DNA of 64,000 nucleotides from Ascidia mentula (GCA_947561715.1 OX387200.1:13394501-13458500); one strand, 5' to 3'; numbered from the stretch's first letter, positions 1 through 13,454 are shown. The notes: generated by a model from the letters alone, not told the origin. Numbers and translations are program-made.

Positions 1-3000
1 GCTGTCGGCCATGACCACAAATCTCTGCGCGCCTTCGTCCCGCTCACGACTAATATCTTCGTCATAACTCTTATCTCCCGGTGCTGTCGCATTGTTTTGT
101 ACGAGCTGCTGATGGTTCTTGTGTTGTTGTCGAATGAACTCCGCGTATTTTCTAGCACGGTCTATTTTTCCCATCTGTCACGGAATGGAAATGATTTTTT
201 TTATTTATTGTTTTGGCCTTTCCAGAAATTGTTAAATGTTTGTTGGGATAACATTTATCACACCTTCAAACACAGATGGCAATTAAAGATCTCTTCCGAA
301 TATTAATTTTTCTACATTAAATAAAAATATTATGACTTTATTCATCAGACACGACATCGCTCACTTTCTCCCTTGCTGTGATCAAATCAGGACCAAGTCC
401 ACCGAGATTAAGATCTCTTTTTAGGTTTTTGTAATCTTCCAATGTATATTTCTGGAAAATAAAGTAATTTGTTGTTAAGAAAAACAACATGTAGTATTTG
501 CAAACCATTATTTTCGCTATCTTACACCAACCTTGTACTTTGCTTTTTGTTTTTGCTTTTCGTATTGTTCTAGGTAGCTTCCACCACCATCATCGTTGGA
601 AACCAGAGATGTATCAAGTTCTAGTTTGTCTTCTGTTTTACCACTCGTTCCAAGTATTGGCGGCAGAAGGGGCAATGTTTGCTTTCGATTTGGAAGTTCT
701 GCCAAACAACAACAGTTAAGTTATAGTTAAGACAGTGGAACAAATTATACCGTGTTAGTTAAATTCAATTTAAAATTCCCTGCTTAAATTTCATAAATAT
801 AGTTGTCACGACAAAAAATGTAATTTATCTCTAATGTTAAAACTCGTTGAAGCTGATGCTATGTTTAAATTTTGATTATCCTCGATACTTATTGACGAGC
901 TACACTGCAGAATTGTCCGAATAACGTAAATCAGTTAGCTATTCTTACGTTGTAAGTTACTCGTCCAGGTAGTTTCCCTGTTATTGCGTTGGCCGTGTTT
1001 TAAACTGCTGGATCTTGGCGAGGAAAAATAAGTATCCTCCTTTTTTACTGATGGTCCGTTAGTGGGCGGAAGAGGAACTTGATATTTGTAAGCATGCGAT
1101 GAAACAGGGATTGGTATACGAGATGCCGGGCTGTGGGGACTTTGAACTGCGGGGTCGAAATTGACTCGTTTCTTCAATTGGAAAGTTTGCGGATGATAGT
1201 ATTGACTTTCAGGATAGTTCTGGGCGGCAATTTGTACTGGAAAGAAATCTCCGCTGATGTTTCGAGGACTTAGTGGGTTGTCGGGTTTAGGCGGAAGATC
1301 CACATGAGAAGATTGTTGCTCCATCGAAGTGTTGTTGTCGTAACGCTGTTTATACGCCTGCAACAAAACCCAGAATAATAAGGTTGGATTTTTTTTTATT
1401 TTATCGTTGCGGACACAACAACGCACATTTTGTCATCCAGTTAAATGAAAACGTTCATACGGTAAAATCTACACCCGCGATACATGACATTGGGATTTCT
1501 TTCCTCTATATTATCCAGGTTTACTTTGTTTTTAATCAAACCTTGTGCATAATACCTTTGTGTTTACTATATTACATACCTGTAGAAGATGACTCGGTCT
1601 CACAGGACTTTGATATACGAAATTCTCGGTTTGAGGAGCTTCGCCGTGTGCGTAATAGTATCTTGGATCATCTTGTGGTTCTTCTCTTGTCTGATATGCA
1701 CCAACGTGATTGTCCGAACATTGACTTTCGTCGCTTTCTTGGTAACTAGAATTAACGCCGATCGACGAATCGTTCTGCTGACTGAGTTTAAGGTACTGAT
1801 CGTGAAGCAATTGTTGTCTGCGATGGAGAGTGTTGCGATGATGATCAAACGAGCTGAAGGCGGGATGATTTGCAAAGTTGTCGTTTTCATCTTCAAACTC
1901 GGGGTGGTTGCGAGGGGAGGTAAATTTTCCTTCATCGAAAAAAAAAAATTAGAATTAAAATTAAGAAATCAATGATAGGTTGTTTGTACGAGGAACTAAC
2001 AAAAATGCAAGAATAGTTTTTAACAAAACGTGTTATCTGGAACTAAGGTGTAACATACACAAATAAATAATTCGACTTTATGACACCATTAGGGCAAAAA
2101 ATAAACCAGCAACATTTTTCAGCTTGCATATAAACCTGATAAAAACTTAATTTTCCAAAATGTTACAAAACATCCAAAAATTAGCGCTAATCGTGAACTT
2201 TATCGTTTCCTTCAGCCAATAAATACATGCCTAACACAAATAAAAAAACTGCATGAAATCTAAACTAACTTTCTTATATCCGTAAACACACATTTAATTA
2301 TTATATCTTACTCGGAGAATAACGTTTCGTAATAAGTTCTTCCGGATTCAACAAAGGCCGGTTCATCTCCCTTGTGTTGCCCAACTCGCGCAAAGTTTTC
2401 CTTTGTGGGAGTTTTGAACTTTCCCGTCCGTCTTTGATGCCTTTTAAGCGATTGGCCTGAAGGATGAAGATTTCAACAAATATTGTAACGTGTTTTTTTT
2501 AACTCTAATACCAAAGGGAACGTTTTTCGATGCCTAAACACTTACTTCAGGGGTGGTCCGATCTAAACCAACAGAACAAAACTATTAATGACAGAGGAAT
2601 GTGCTACAAAAAGTTATTTGGTGACTGTGCCGATATTTTATGTTTGATCAGACCACCTTAATTCACGTTACAATAAGTGTATAGACAAAAAACGAGCACA
2701 ATCATTTAACCGGTTTGTAAGAAATAACGATTTTTGTCACATTTATCATTTTTGTTAGTATGGTGACGTTTTGTAAGAGACGAATTCGTTCACCTACAAC
2801 TAAAGGATTTTTGGCAAGGCAGGCACCCAAACAATGCTAATATTTAAACGTCTATACTACAGACTGCCAAGTAACCAGCAAGCCGAATTTGATGTAAATA
2901 ACACGTTTGGATAAAACAAAACAATGCACACAAACCGAAAACAAGCACGTTTTTTAAAAAAAGAAAAAAAAAATTATTTTTTGTGTTACAGCTCGTGAAA

Positions 3001-6000
3001 AAAAACAGCACATTTTAAAAATAGTTTTGGTATCGCAACCTATAATTATATTTAAAGTGTATTTAATTTACCTGCTGTTTCCAAACATCCTCCAAACCCA
3101 TGATACCCTGGTTTTCTTTCGGTGATGGAGGACTTCTATGCCGATCATCATGTATGTAATTGTCACTTTTCTGATGATTAAAATTACACTTGCAAGATTT
3201 TTGAAGCATGTACAAAATTGTCGAGCGAACCTGTGTTAGCTTGTTTGTGTCTGACTTAGGTCGAAGTTGGTCGTTGTGCTCATCCTGCAATTGCTTATTG
3301 CGTTTCGAATATATTTCCAAGTACGAGGCCGAGTTGCTTTTTCTTCCTAATCTATAAAATTGTCTAAGTTGATTTTAACATATTAATTAACCTATGTTAT
3401 ATCGAAAAAACTTTGCCGTTAACATAACTGCTCACGAACATAAACATAAAGGCAACTCACATAATAAAAACATGTGGATATCTTTTTGTGGAAATTCAAT
3501 TAACACCGATGCAGTCCAAATACAGATTAAGCAAAAATTAACTACATGCTAACTTTCTTTAAAAACATGGAGAATTTACCAAAGACAAAAGCATTTTTGA
3601 ACCTGATTTTGTTCATTTCAATGTAATCTTTATCTTTAATCGACTTGGGAGCTCTTGGTGGGGTTGGAGCATGCGAAACCATGTGAAGACTTCTCTTGTT
3701 ACGAATTGATTTGGACGAGTCGTTATTTATTGATGTGGTTTGCGAGTTCTGTTCTCTGATACGAGGGGAATAATCTGGGAGAATATAAAATAGTATTGAC
3801 CACATGCATAACAAAACTCTGAACGTACCACACTGGATATAATTTGGCAATTAAGATCTATTCAACATAATTTTTTTTGATAAAGTGAGGGAAAAAATTT
3901 ATCTGAACAATCAGCTTGTTCGGAATTTTATGTGCTTACATTTGGGTTTGCTCTCCTGACCGGTTACATTTTCTTCATCGTTTTGTTTGATAGTCTGTAG
4001 CTCGTGCTGTACAAGTTGCTGATGATTATGGTTCGAAAACATGTTTTCTTCCGTGTGGTTCTGCATTGAATTTTCTATCCAACAAAGCATTTTGTTATGC
4101 CTAACATCTAATTCATGTCAAACAATTTATTCTACCCTGGGTCCACTGTCTTTCCAACTGTAGCATTCTGGCGAACTCTTCTTCATATAATTGATTCATA
4201 GAGTCTAGTCTGTTTGGGTCTGCACTTAGTCGCACTGGTGAGTCTCTATGGGCACAAAAACTTCTTGAACATAACAACACATATATTTGTGCAGGGTATT
4301 GTTTTGTGCCAGGGTTTACCTAAAAACAGTACAAAATGGGACAGATATCAGATAACTGTTACCTGCCAATATAGTAACCAAACTCTTCTTGTTCCTTGGG
4401 TGGGTTTAATTTCTCTTCGTTGCTGTCTGGCCTTTATAGAATTTAATTTGGGTTTGTATGCTTTCAAACTTTAATTAAACCTTTTTGTACCTTGTTGGTG
4501 ATAATTCTGTGTTATGAACAGTTATGGCTCCACCAACAGAAGGCTGCAGTGCAGTCTTTATTTGACCATGACTTGCAATTTGATGTTGTGGCGGAGTAGA
4601 TGGAAGTCTAAGATAACAAAGAAATTTCAACTGGTCTCTGTAGTAAATATCTTTCCTTAGTTGGAAAAGAAACGAAAGATACCAGATTTACTGCCACAAA
4701 ACTGCAATTATTATCCTTTTTTTCAAATTCTGCAAAAGTTTTCAGGTACCTTGGGGCATTTCTGAAATCAATTACAAATTCAGGGTTAATTTCAGGAGAT
4801 TGCAGTGAAGGTTCAGATTTTTGAGAAACTTCTCTCCACCCAGGGTTGTATCTCAGGTCAGCATAACGATCAGGTTGAATTTCACTTTAATATGTTAAAA
4901 ACAAAAAGTGAAATTAGCCACACAAAATATTTATTTGCAAAATACATATCCAGGCAAAAACAATGTAATGTAGCTGATGTGTTAGACCAGTGTTTCCCAA
5001 CCAGTGGTACACGGTGACATTCCTGGTGGTAAGCAAGCACTTTTCCTTTAGCGGATATAGTTCGAATTGAAAAAATCATGAGTGATCTCAAAATGTTTGC
5101 TACTTCATCCCCTACTTTGTAACACTCAACCAGGTGGTAAATGTTGAAATTGTTTTACATCCAAGTGTAAACCAATTACGCAACCACAAAAAGGTTGGAA
5201 ACCATTATGTTAGACACTGATGCACAGCATGTGTTAAATATTTGCCACAAATATAATCATATGGTATTGTTTTTTTTACCCAGGTTTGGTTTTTGAATCC
5301 AACATTGAGCGCTCCGAACTTGACAAATCTTCAGATAAAGTAACCTGTCCCTCATCTCCATTCAATGAGTCATCAACAGCTACAATGTTAATATCGTCAT
5401 CATCAGAATCCTTTAATTCCTTTCTAACTACTGCGCCCATTGACATGTTACTAAGAGAATCTTTTAAAGAAGAAAATTTTCCAGGAACAACTGCATTGGC
5501 AACTTCCACTGAGTCACTCAAATCTCCAAGTTGCTCTGTATTGAGAACATCAGTTTCTAAGTTATTTGGTCAAAGTGAATTGTCTGCAGGCAATGTCATC
5601 TATTTGATTTGTATCATGTATGAAAACACTACAGTTACCCGGTAATTATGAAAACAAAGGAAATCTTTGGAGCCCATTGTCCAAACTACTTTTGTCAAGA
5701 GACAGAACTAATTATTACTTAGGCTACCCCTTAAACACTTCATTTACCTTGATCAGCTTGTTCAAATTTCTGTGCAAGAGATTGCACTGAATAAGGTGGT
5801 GCAGAAGAAAGTGTCTTTGTTGGGGAGAGTAGTACTTTGCCGTACACGTCCTAAATATAGTTTCTGTATTTAGCTTGTGACTTTGTGGTTTAGTTGATCA
5901 GCTATTCATGCTTACACTAAGCTTTGTTTTTTCTCTGGTTTCGAATGATGCTTGGCTTAAGCGGTCAAGACTTAGATGAAGTTGTGCTTGAAGACTTTCC

Positions 6001-7307
6001 GTCATGGAAAACTGCATCCCTTCCCCTCTCTTGTCTGGCTGGACATCTATTTATGTCAGTAAAAAATAACTGTGCATTACACCAGCTTTCACAAAAATTT
6101 TAAATTAAAAAAAAATTCTAATTAAGTAGTATGCTAGCACCTTATGATTTTTTATCAAATCTTTTTTTTTGTTTCTTTTTACTAATACCAACCCATTATA
6201 AAATATTAAAAAAAATTAAGGTTGCTTTCCATCATTGTTTTCATAATTGGTCATTCTGTTCGTTAGGATTTTGTCAAGTATTGATCCCTATTTCCCATGC
6301 CAGTGTGTGTGACATAACTATTATATATATATATTGGGCCTATGGCAACAGATAAAAAGACAAATAATTTTTTTTTGTTTAGTTTGTTAAAAATACTTGA
6401 CTACTTTCAACTATTACAAATCGGATTCAGCTGTGCCGCTGAAGTTTGAAAGTAAGTAAGTGTGAAGTTAGTGAAAAAATGTTGCTGACCTACATGGTAA
6501 CAATATGTGGTTATTGGGCCTATGATAAGTTAAGAACAAATAAGTGTTTGTTTAAATACACACAAATATGCAATGATACGCCAGGTCCATATAACATTCA
6601 ATACATGACCATACATTTGAGTCTCTGCTGTTGATATGTTTGAGATTCATTTAAGCTGTCTTGACAAGACTCGACTTTTGTATTTCGTGCACTGTTGGTT
6701 ATAAATTCATCCTCATTCTCCACTGTTTGGGGATGAGGCAGTTCAACTCTGTAGGTCCCCTTAAAAGTGTTCAATATTTAACAAAAACATAATTCTAATA
6801 ATTTTACATTTTAATTTACCTCAATTTCTTCATCTAGCTTCTCAAGTGAATCATAGTGATTCACATTCTGCCTGTATAAATCATACATAAAGAACTTTTA
6901 AAAATATGAATAGTTTACCATAAATTTATGATAAAATTTGATTCATACATCTCTTAATGTTGATCTTTCTTTGAAAATAGAACCTGGTATTCAAATCTTC
7001 GATGTTCCACATTCAAACATATAGGCCTATAGACCTCCTGATAAATATTATGTAGCCTACATACACCCTACAACTGCAAGTACAGTGGATATTAGTTAGA
7101 TGTACAGGATAAAGTCATACGCATCAAAGTATGTGATGTTTTAACTCTACGTTGCTGTCACACGGTGCACAAATTGTAACACACAATTGAGTGCAGGCAC
7201 TTTCCGAAAAAAGGTAAATGTAAACTTTCGCACAAACGACTATCTTCATTGTTTTTGGCGTTGGTGTCTTAACAACATTCAAAACAAAACGGCGCCACCT
7301 ACCGCAT
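1..7307 (-). CDS. JHY: JHY-like protein (junctional protein hydrocephalus family), about 20 exons, C-terminus off the left edge
   Basis: Multi-exon gene read right to left. Exons I can phase: 6820-6871, 6615-6759, 5916-6034, 5748-5850, 5280-5535, 4750-4884, 4491-4607, 4373-4431, about 4135-4248, 3941-4074, 3558-3776, 3063-3340, 2312-2458, 1531-1935, 960-1360, 535-705, 353-455 and <1-180. Each has GT/AG ends and keeps frame where checked. A tiny first exon (ATG plus two bases, 7303-7307) fits the phase but is tentative. Family-like blocks are ADLRYNPGWRE (exon at 4750), SYLEQYEKQKQKAKYK followed by YTLEDYKNLKRDLNLGGLGPD (split over 535-705 and 353-455), and a last block ARKYAEFIRQQH near 130. 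From memory these match the conserved C-terminal region of vertebrate JHY, a protein needed for normal ependymal cilia. The rest is polar and disordered, with SxSYLE/IYSKRNKQ-type repeats. Identity is recalled, not searched. The C-terminal end lies outside the window. Confidence 0.6.
4988..5207. mobile_element. Non-autonomous hAT-like MITE, 220 bp, in a JHY-like gene intron
   Basis: The element begins CAGTGTTTCCCAACC and ends with a degenerate inverted match (AGGTTGGAAACCATTA). It is bracketed by perfect 8-bp direct repeats TGTTAGAC at 4980-4987 and 5208-5215, the target-site length made by hAT transposases. It has no coding capacity. It sits between exons 4750-4884 and 5280-5535 of the minus-strand gene and does not touch their splice sites. 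Confidence 0.7.
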
Positions 7308-8942
7308 AATAGAGTTCTTAACCGAAAATCCAGGAAGTCGAAACGCTTGTTACACGGATTTAGTTCTGATTCGGGTTTTCAAAAAAATACCAGGTTCAGG
7401 TTTGGTTTGGGGGTTCGTACAATTTATACCAGACGGGTCCAAGTTTAGTTCCGGTTAAGGAAAATTAATCGTTCGAAGCGGTACAAAGTTCAGAGTCCGT
7501 CCCACTGTACCGTTTTAATTTGAAGTAAACAGGTAATGCATGCGAATTAGCATTTTTGTATCTCCGAATTTGTATCTTTCATATTTGACCATTGCATGGT
7601 TATCTTACATAATTGGATTGTTTTTTTCTTATACAGCGGAAGCCCAGTATTTGGTGGATATGATCGAATCACCAGTGCCTTGTTGAAAATGATGGCTTTC
7701 CAACGAAAACTACTAAGTTGTATGTGTCTGCTTCCATACACGAGACAAGAACTTAATGAGATAAATGCCAGTCATAATCATGAATGCCAATATAGTAATC
7801 AAAGTTTTTAACCGCATGTCCAGGGACCGCGGATGCCGGTCTGCTTAAATTTATTAATATGTCAATTTTATTATATTTTAGCTTAAATGTTACCAAAGTA
7901 CAGGGCCATAAAAGTTGTTTTGAAACTTGATCGTTCCACAAGTGCGAAAATGATGAGAAGAACTGGTGTAAAAACACCCTTTGTAAAATTTACATCCACA
8001 TGACCATTAGTCTGTCTGATTTAAATTTTTGACCTTTTTCGGCCATCCCTGCTCTGTATAAGGCAGAGATTTTCAATCTGGGTATCGCGGAACCATAATG
8101 TTTCGGGCAGCACAAGGGGCTACATCAACTGCAAGGTTCTATGCAAGCCACTAAGTCATGACATTAACACCATTAAATACTGCGTTACACTAAAATATTC
8201 AGTTGGACTATACATTCATGTACGGACAGTGTGTTTATGGAAAATATACGTTTTTCTTTCACTGTGACAAAAAAAGGGGTTCCGCAATATTTACTAAACT
8301 ACTCCAAGGGTTTCATGGCACCAGAAATGTTTTTTCCACAAGCACGATCACATCACGGATGTATCTATATTTCGATGCTTAATGATTACTAGCGTAATAG
8401 TAGCCTATATTCAATTGTTAAATGATCACATTTACTGTTGATGACATATTGGCGAATAGCTACACAGTTACTGGATATGTTTATGGTGTGGGTTAGGCCC
8501 GATTTTATCCAAAATTTTAGTAAAACTAACAAAGCGTGTTCCAACCACCAATTTAATGCCATTTTAATTTATTGTCAAATTAATGTCATACTGGCAAAAC
8601 AATTCCCCAGCAAATACAACTTAAAGTGTTGATAAAATTGGGCATAACGTAAGTATCATCGAAGTTTATTATCAAGTCTACGTAACATGTATACTACGAA
8701 TATTTTAACATCAACACAAGGCAGTATTATGGCAAATTTATACGTTAAAAGACGTGACCCTATATTATGCTTACTAACAAGAAATATATTTTTGAATGAG
8801 CAGAAGAAGCAAATGTGGTATAATTCTTCATCGCAATTTACTGTTGCAAAACAATACAGTAAAAACAGCGAACAACACTGCTAGTGCAAACTGAAACAAC
8901 AAGGCAACAAAGAAAAGAAAAGTGAACGTGACAATGTACAGT
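7308..8942. other. Intergenic spacer between the JHY-like and RIIa genes
   Basis: I see no convincing exon on either strand. At 8070-8330 there is a possible old hAT-type remnant: a start like CAGAGATTTTCAATCTGGG and, 200 bp on, GGGTTCCGC-type sequence in inverse sense, but no matching target duplications. The part next to 7307 should hold the promoter of the minus-strand JHY-like gene. Confidence 0.4.
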
Positions 8943-9463
8943 TCAAACGTCGGTATTCGTTTTCACAATCTCTATCAACTTTCTGTCACGGTCGTTTATG
9001 AGGTTTTGTACCTCACCAAGCATGAATTTTAGTGGATCTTCTGGTCTTGAATATACCATGTGCTCGGTTATCTCCTGGTAAAAGGTGATTACGTTAGTAT
9101 AATTTTCTGTCGCAATACAAATAAGCACACCAGTCAATTGCTTACATCTAAACTTTGTTACATGACCATTACATATTTATTCCGGAAATAAGTGCATTTT
9201 ATAAAACAACAAACTTTATTGCCAAAGCATACCCGAAATATATGCAGTATGTGGTGCTTTTCCATGTACGTTACGGCACGTTGATAAGGATCTTCATATA
9301 TTGGAACACTGTCAGGACTCAAAATTTCCGCTTGTTGTGATGCTGGTGTTACTGGTGTAATTGGGGTGATTCTTTGAGTTTCCGCTGGACCAGCTTCAGC
9401 GCCTGTTTGCTCGCTTGTTTCAGTCAGTAAAACGCGTTTCTCAGCAACTTCTTCTGAATCCAT
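8943..9463 (-). CDS. Small RIIa-type dimerization/docking domain protein, two exons
   Basis: Exon 1 is 9233-9463 and exon 2 is 8943-9074. The intron begins GTATGC and ends TTTTACCAG, joining ...HHILHIFR to EITEHMVYSRPED in frame; the protein is about 120 residues. The N-terminal half is acidic and Thr/Pro-rich (ITPITPVTP). The C-terminal half has the RIIa/Dpy-30 pattern: a helix YMEKHHILHIF, a second helix EITEHMVY, the signature RPEDPLKFML, then a charged tail. Such domains dimerize and dock amphipathic helices of A-kinase anchor or radial-spoke proteins, typically in cilia and sperm tails. The sequence reminds me of the C-terminal domain of TEX55 and of EFCAB10-like proteins, but I cannot name the orthologue. 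The next gene on the right is divergently transcribed. Confidence 0.75.
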
Positions 9464-10363
9464 AGTTACAAGTGTGAAAAACCTGATTAAATAGCGTTAC
9501 ATTATACGCGCAGTTATATATTGTATTAGCATATGGTAACTTTAAAACTGTCTCCTTATCCCACAAGTCATTGGTTGTTGAGAAAATATTTTGCATCTTT
9601 CTAATATTTGCAATAAAACTGCTACCACTGGCAATTACAAGAAAGGCTACTGCTGAAAACATCGATCAGACCGAAGCCTGAACTGAGCTCGTCAGGTTCT
9701 TCGCCATTGTTTGTTACCATGGCGGCGCGTTTTTATAACCAACGAGGCATGACGTAAGTACACATTGCGGTGTATCGACACACTTTAGATCTCAAATTAC
9801 ACATATATGACTAGAATAAGGAAACCTACAAACAGAATACGCTCCTCTAATATGCCTATATAACATTGTTAGTTTCTCACGTACCAAAGTTCATGCAGCG
9901 ATCAAGTAAAACTAACTTAGAATTTAGTGTTACATTTTCCATGTTAATAACTACAGTTTTGTGTTAAAGTTTGACGACATTTTCAACCCTTGGTTGTCGA
10001 CTGCATCGTTTGCTTAAAGGTGGTCCATATTTCAACAGAAGTGAGTCACGTCCCAACTTCCTTACAAAGACTGTGACCCAGTTTATGCACAGACATCGAT
10101 TGCAGCAAACCCAAAGCACATAACAGACGCCTTCAGCATTAAAGCTACACTTGCACACTTAAGCCTCGCCTTACATACTGCGGTCAAACGGCGTAGCGGT
10201 TACCGGCATATTAGGCAAGGCATGTCTGTGCATAAATCCGAAAGAGCGCACCAAAATGCCGTTAGTTTGGTAAAAGTTTATACGCTTGGCAATGTGCGAA
10301 AGGTACAAGGCCGAAGTGGTCACATTTCATGTTGTAATTATATGAGATAATTGAAATCAGAGT
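9464..10363. promoter_or_regulatory. Shared upstream region of the divergent RIIa and WFDC1 genes
   Basis: These 900 bp separate two start codons that point away from each other, so both promoters should lie here. I see no TATA box with conviction. A GC-richer patch with ATGGCGG-type sequence lies at 9715-9730. Untranslated first exons may also be present. The assignment rests on position only. Confidence 0.35.
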
Positions 10364-12367
10364 ATGAAAACAGAAAATGTCAAAAGTTGTTTTAGTTGGT
10401 TTCGACGTAAGTTGATTATACTCGGAACAGCTTGGATTGTTTCAAACTCGCTTCTAGTCGATGTGATATTCCCAGCAACAGCATCACCTGTTCCCGACAG
10501 AAACGTATCATCGTCTCAACATGGGGTAATGTGTTTTTGGCTGTGATTTTGATACCACACTTTTCTAACTTACTGTGTCTTTAGGCTTTTAGGCAGGTTG
10601 CCCATTTGCCACACGCCAACCCTTATTTTGATTAGAATGTTTGTAACCATATACCAGTCGATGCATGAATCCTTTTTTGTAAAGGATTTTTTTCCGATAT
10701 AACTAACGGTTCACCCAACGTATATAAGGGAACGGACGCTCAAATTCTAGACAGCAAACTGCCATATTGTTATGAAACCATTTTTTTATCACACTAAAGA
10801 GTGCGTTATAGTCAGGTTTTATTGCGAACTGGCGATATCGAAATAATATGGAACTATGTGCATTAAGTAATATTTTGTGAAAACATATTTTTTTTTTGCG
10901 AATTTGCAACCGTCAGTGGGTGTTTACAGTAATTTTCAAAAAAAGGTAAATTTAATAGATTGTTATTTTTGTTTAATAAATTCGAACCTTAACAACAAAA
11001 CAGTCACAAAAACGAATTACGTAATTTGTAAATCATACTGTTACATTGGTATGAACTTCAGTCTTTACATTCCTGGTATTCGTATACGAATCAATTGTCA
11101 TATTTAGAGAAGACTGACAGATCAAACTGAACGGCATCATACGCGCAACCACCGATGCCCTGCGCCTTCTGCCAAAATGACCAGCAAATTGTGTTCAATG
11201 CTTCCCTGTTCTACAGACAGTGATTGTGAGGTAACAAACAGTCTTAACTTATTTAAATGCTGCTTGAATGTCGTGTTGTGCTTTGGAGTTTATGTAGCCT
11301 ATCCCGTTTTATTCAACCAAAAGATGACAAGTTGACGTGTTTACGATTTTCACGCATTGCTTTTCGAACAACGGTATGTTCCAAAACAATGATAAGAGAT
11401 GTCTGCAGATAAGAGAAGTTTACACAGAGAATTTCAAGCTTGCGGAATGTTGACATAGCTTGTTATTGCAGAATTCTAAATGCTGTTTCAACGGTTGCAT
11501 CTTCTCGTGCGAGCGTACTACTGCAGCATCTTTACCTGTCATCGATTGGATAACTCACGGTACACGTTGGCATGGAAACGAAGATGTGGATTTAAATGAG
11601 TAAGTTGAATTACTGGCATAATATGATCTTTCTATTTTAAATTAACCAACCCCTGCAAATTTGAGACATTTATGTACTTTTTACGGGTGCAGAACTTGAC
11701 CAAGTGAATTAAAGAGAAAGAAATACTTCTACCATGCAATTAAATAAAGTCTGTTTGAACAGCTTGCGAGTTTACTCACCTATGTTTTTTTGCAGCGTTG
11801 ACTACGAAGTTGTAACAGGCGAAGAGCTAATCGAGAGTCACCATGGTCAACCAGTGATTGGCGAGTTATGCACAACTACAATTGACCAAGAGGGGAACGC
11901 ACCTTTGGAATGTCCACATGGGTATTTATTTTTTGAATGCATTCTTTACACCAGCGGGTTTTAAAGTGGGTCTGCGGTCCCAAAGGAGTTTCGGGGGGAC
12001 CGTGAAGATTCTGAAATCTTTAAGTATTAAGTCTAAAATTTTAGACAATAATGCTTGCGTCACTGTCACCGGACGACGGTCCTTTATTCTATCACAAGTA
12101 TTAAGAAGGCGATTGTTCGCACACAATCTTTCGTTAATTCTAATGTTTAAACTCAGAGCACGAGTCGATAAGTTGCCAGGCAACCGTTTTGAAAACTTTT
12201 TCAAACGTTTGAGAACCACTTTATTGCCACACATTTTGTTAAGATATCTTTGTCATGTGGAAAACGTTGGCGATCCTGATCGTGGTGTTCCAGACAGCGG
12301 AAGATGCATGGTCTCAAAAACTCATTTTGCTTCGGATAACCTAGAAACTATCTACGAGTTCACGTAA
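10364..12367 (+). CDS. WFDC1: WFDC1 orthologue (WAP four-disulfide core domain protein 1, ps20), complete
   Basis: Five exons: 10364-10525, 11108-11230, 11472-11599, 11796-11921 and 12244-12367, all GT-AG and in phase, giving 220 residues. As I recall, human WFDC1 is the same length. Residues 1-45 form a signal/anchor segment with a hydrophobic stretch LIILGTAWIVSNSLLVDVIF. The WAP core follows: HRCPAPSAK, LCSMLPCSTDSDCE and KCCFNGCIFSCE supply the eight cysteines. After it come the WFDC1-specific PVIDWITH block, then CTTTIDQEGNAPLECPHGY, and CHVENVGDPDRGVPDSGRC matching the family's second cysteine motif. The family is secreted and growth-suppressive. The exon 4/5 junction (GG|A) rebuilds the Gly-Tyr-x-Cys motif, which decides that acceptor. 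An AATAAA lies near 12548. Confidence 0.92.
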
Positions 12368-13072
12368 CGTATAGCCAATATATACTATACCAAAGACAAT
12401 AGGCAACGAGCATGCATGACTTACGCCTCCATGAATCGTTCTTCAATAGAACGTCGTCAACATAAAGCGTTTTTATCTAATATACCCTTTCATGAAATCA
12501 ACTGATTTAATGCATGATTAATGCATTAGTGAACATGAAACATGACAAATAAATGGAATATGGTTGTAGATCATGAAGGTAGATGAGAATTGCGCGCACG
12601 GAAAATCACGTTTGCAACAGAATATCAAACTGCATGTTCGCCAAAAGAACAAGCATCTCAGCATCAAATCGATGACAATATACATTTCACGGAACGTTCA
12701 GTTTGCAATGTTCTTAGAGAACTTTAATTTCATACAGCGATGATTTGAAGTGGGCAAACAATGGGGACTTGTTGAAAAAAAAGATTCGTATGCAACTTGA
12801 AATAGTAAAGAAAATAGGAAGTGCGTCTCAATCAAAAAGGCAGATTCTATGCAGGAAGTGTGGTGCAAACAAGTTTTTAACAGTTGAGAATACAAAAATC
12901 AAATTAAAGTTGAAAAAACACTTGTGCGATACACGGTATATAACGCGCAAAAAAGTGAAACGAAAGGCCTCTTTGACAGCTTTATAAAGAACTGCATGGC
13001 GTCACATTTTTTTTCAGCAAATCCCTACTTCCAACATATCCCTCAAACTAGAGCCTTCCACTCTCTGGAACA
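12368..13072. other. Intergenic spacer 3' of WFDC1
   Basis: AT-rich sequence containing the WFDC1 3' untranslated region and short lysine-rich open frames (around 12745-12987) that have no splice context or recognisable domain. I see no gene here. Confidence 0.4.
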
Positions 13073-13080
13073 GGATAGAC

Positions 13081-13454
13081 CAGTGCTTTTCAACCTTTTA
13101 AATTCTATACGCACTTTTCTGTGGCACGAAAATTTCATCCGCACAATGCAGCCAAACCGCGCATGAAATGTTTGCGAACCCCAGAATGTACATAACTAAT
13201 ACCAACAGCCAGGCTTCATGATAAATTGCCCTTTCTTGGACGTTTCGAAATTTAAACGATTGGAAACCTATCCACGATTAAAGGGGAAGGATTAGCGTTG
13301 CTTCTTGAAGCTAGTGTACGTAACCATATATAAAAAGTTCTTAGACTAAATAGCCTTTAATCGGGCGATTGTCATCAGCACCATGTTGCCCATCCGCACA
13401 ACAAATTTTCACATCCGCACCAGTGCGGATGGTCCCACAGGTTGAAAAGCACTG
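13081..13454. mobile_element. Non-autonomous hAT-type MITE, 374 bp
   Basis: The two ends are perfect 16-bp inverted repeats, CAGTGCTTTTCAACCT at 13081-13096 and its reverse complement at 13439-13454. Perfect 8-bp target duplications GGATAGAC flank them at 13073-13080 and 13455-13462. The CAGxG terminus and 8-bp duplication are hAT hallmarks. There is no transposase. The intact ends suggest recent insertion. Confidence 0.9.

Noticed and set aside
8070-8350. Possible hAT-like element with CAGAGATTTTCAATCTGGG
   Set aside because: An inverted GGAACC/GGTTCC pair is present, but the ends and target duplication cannot be defined.
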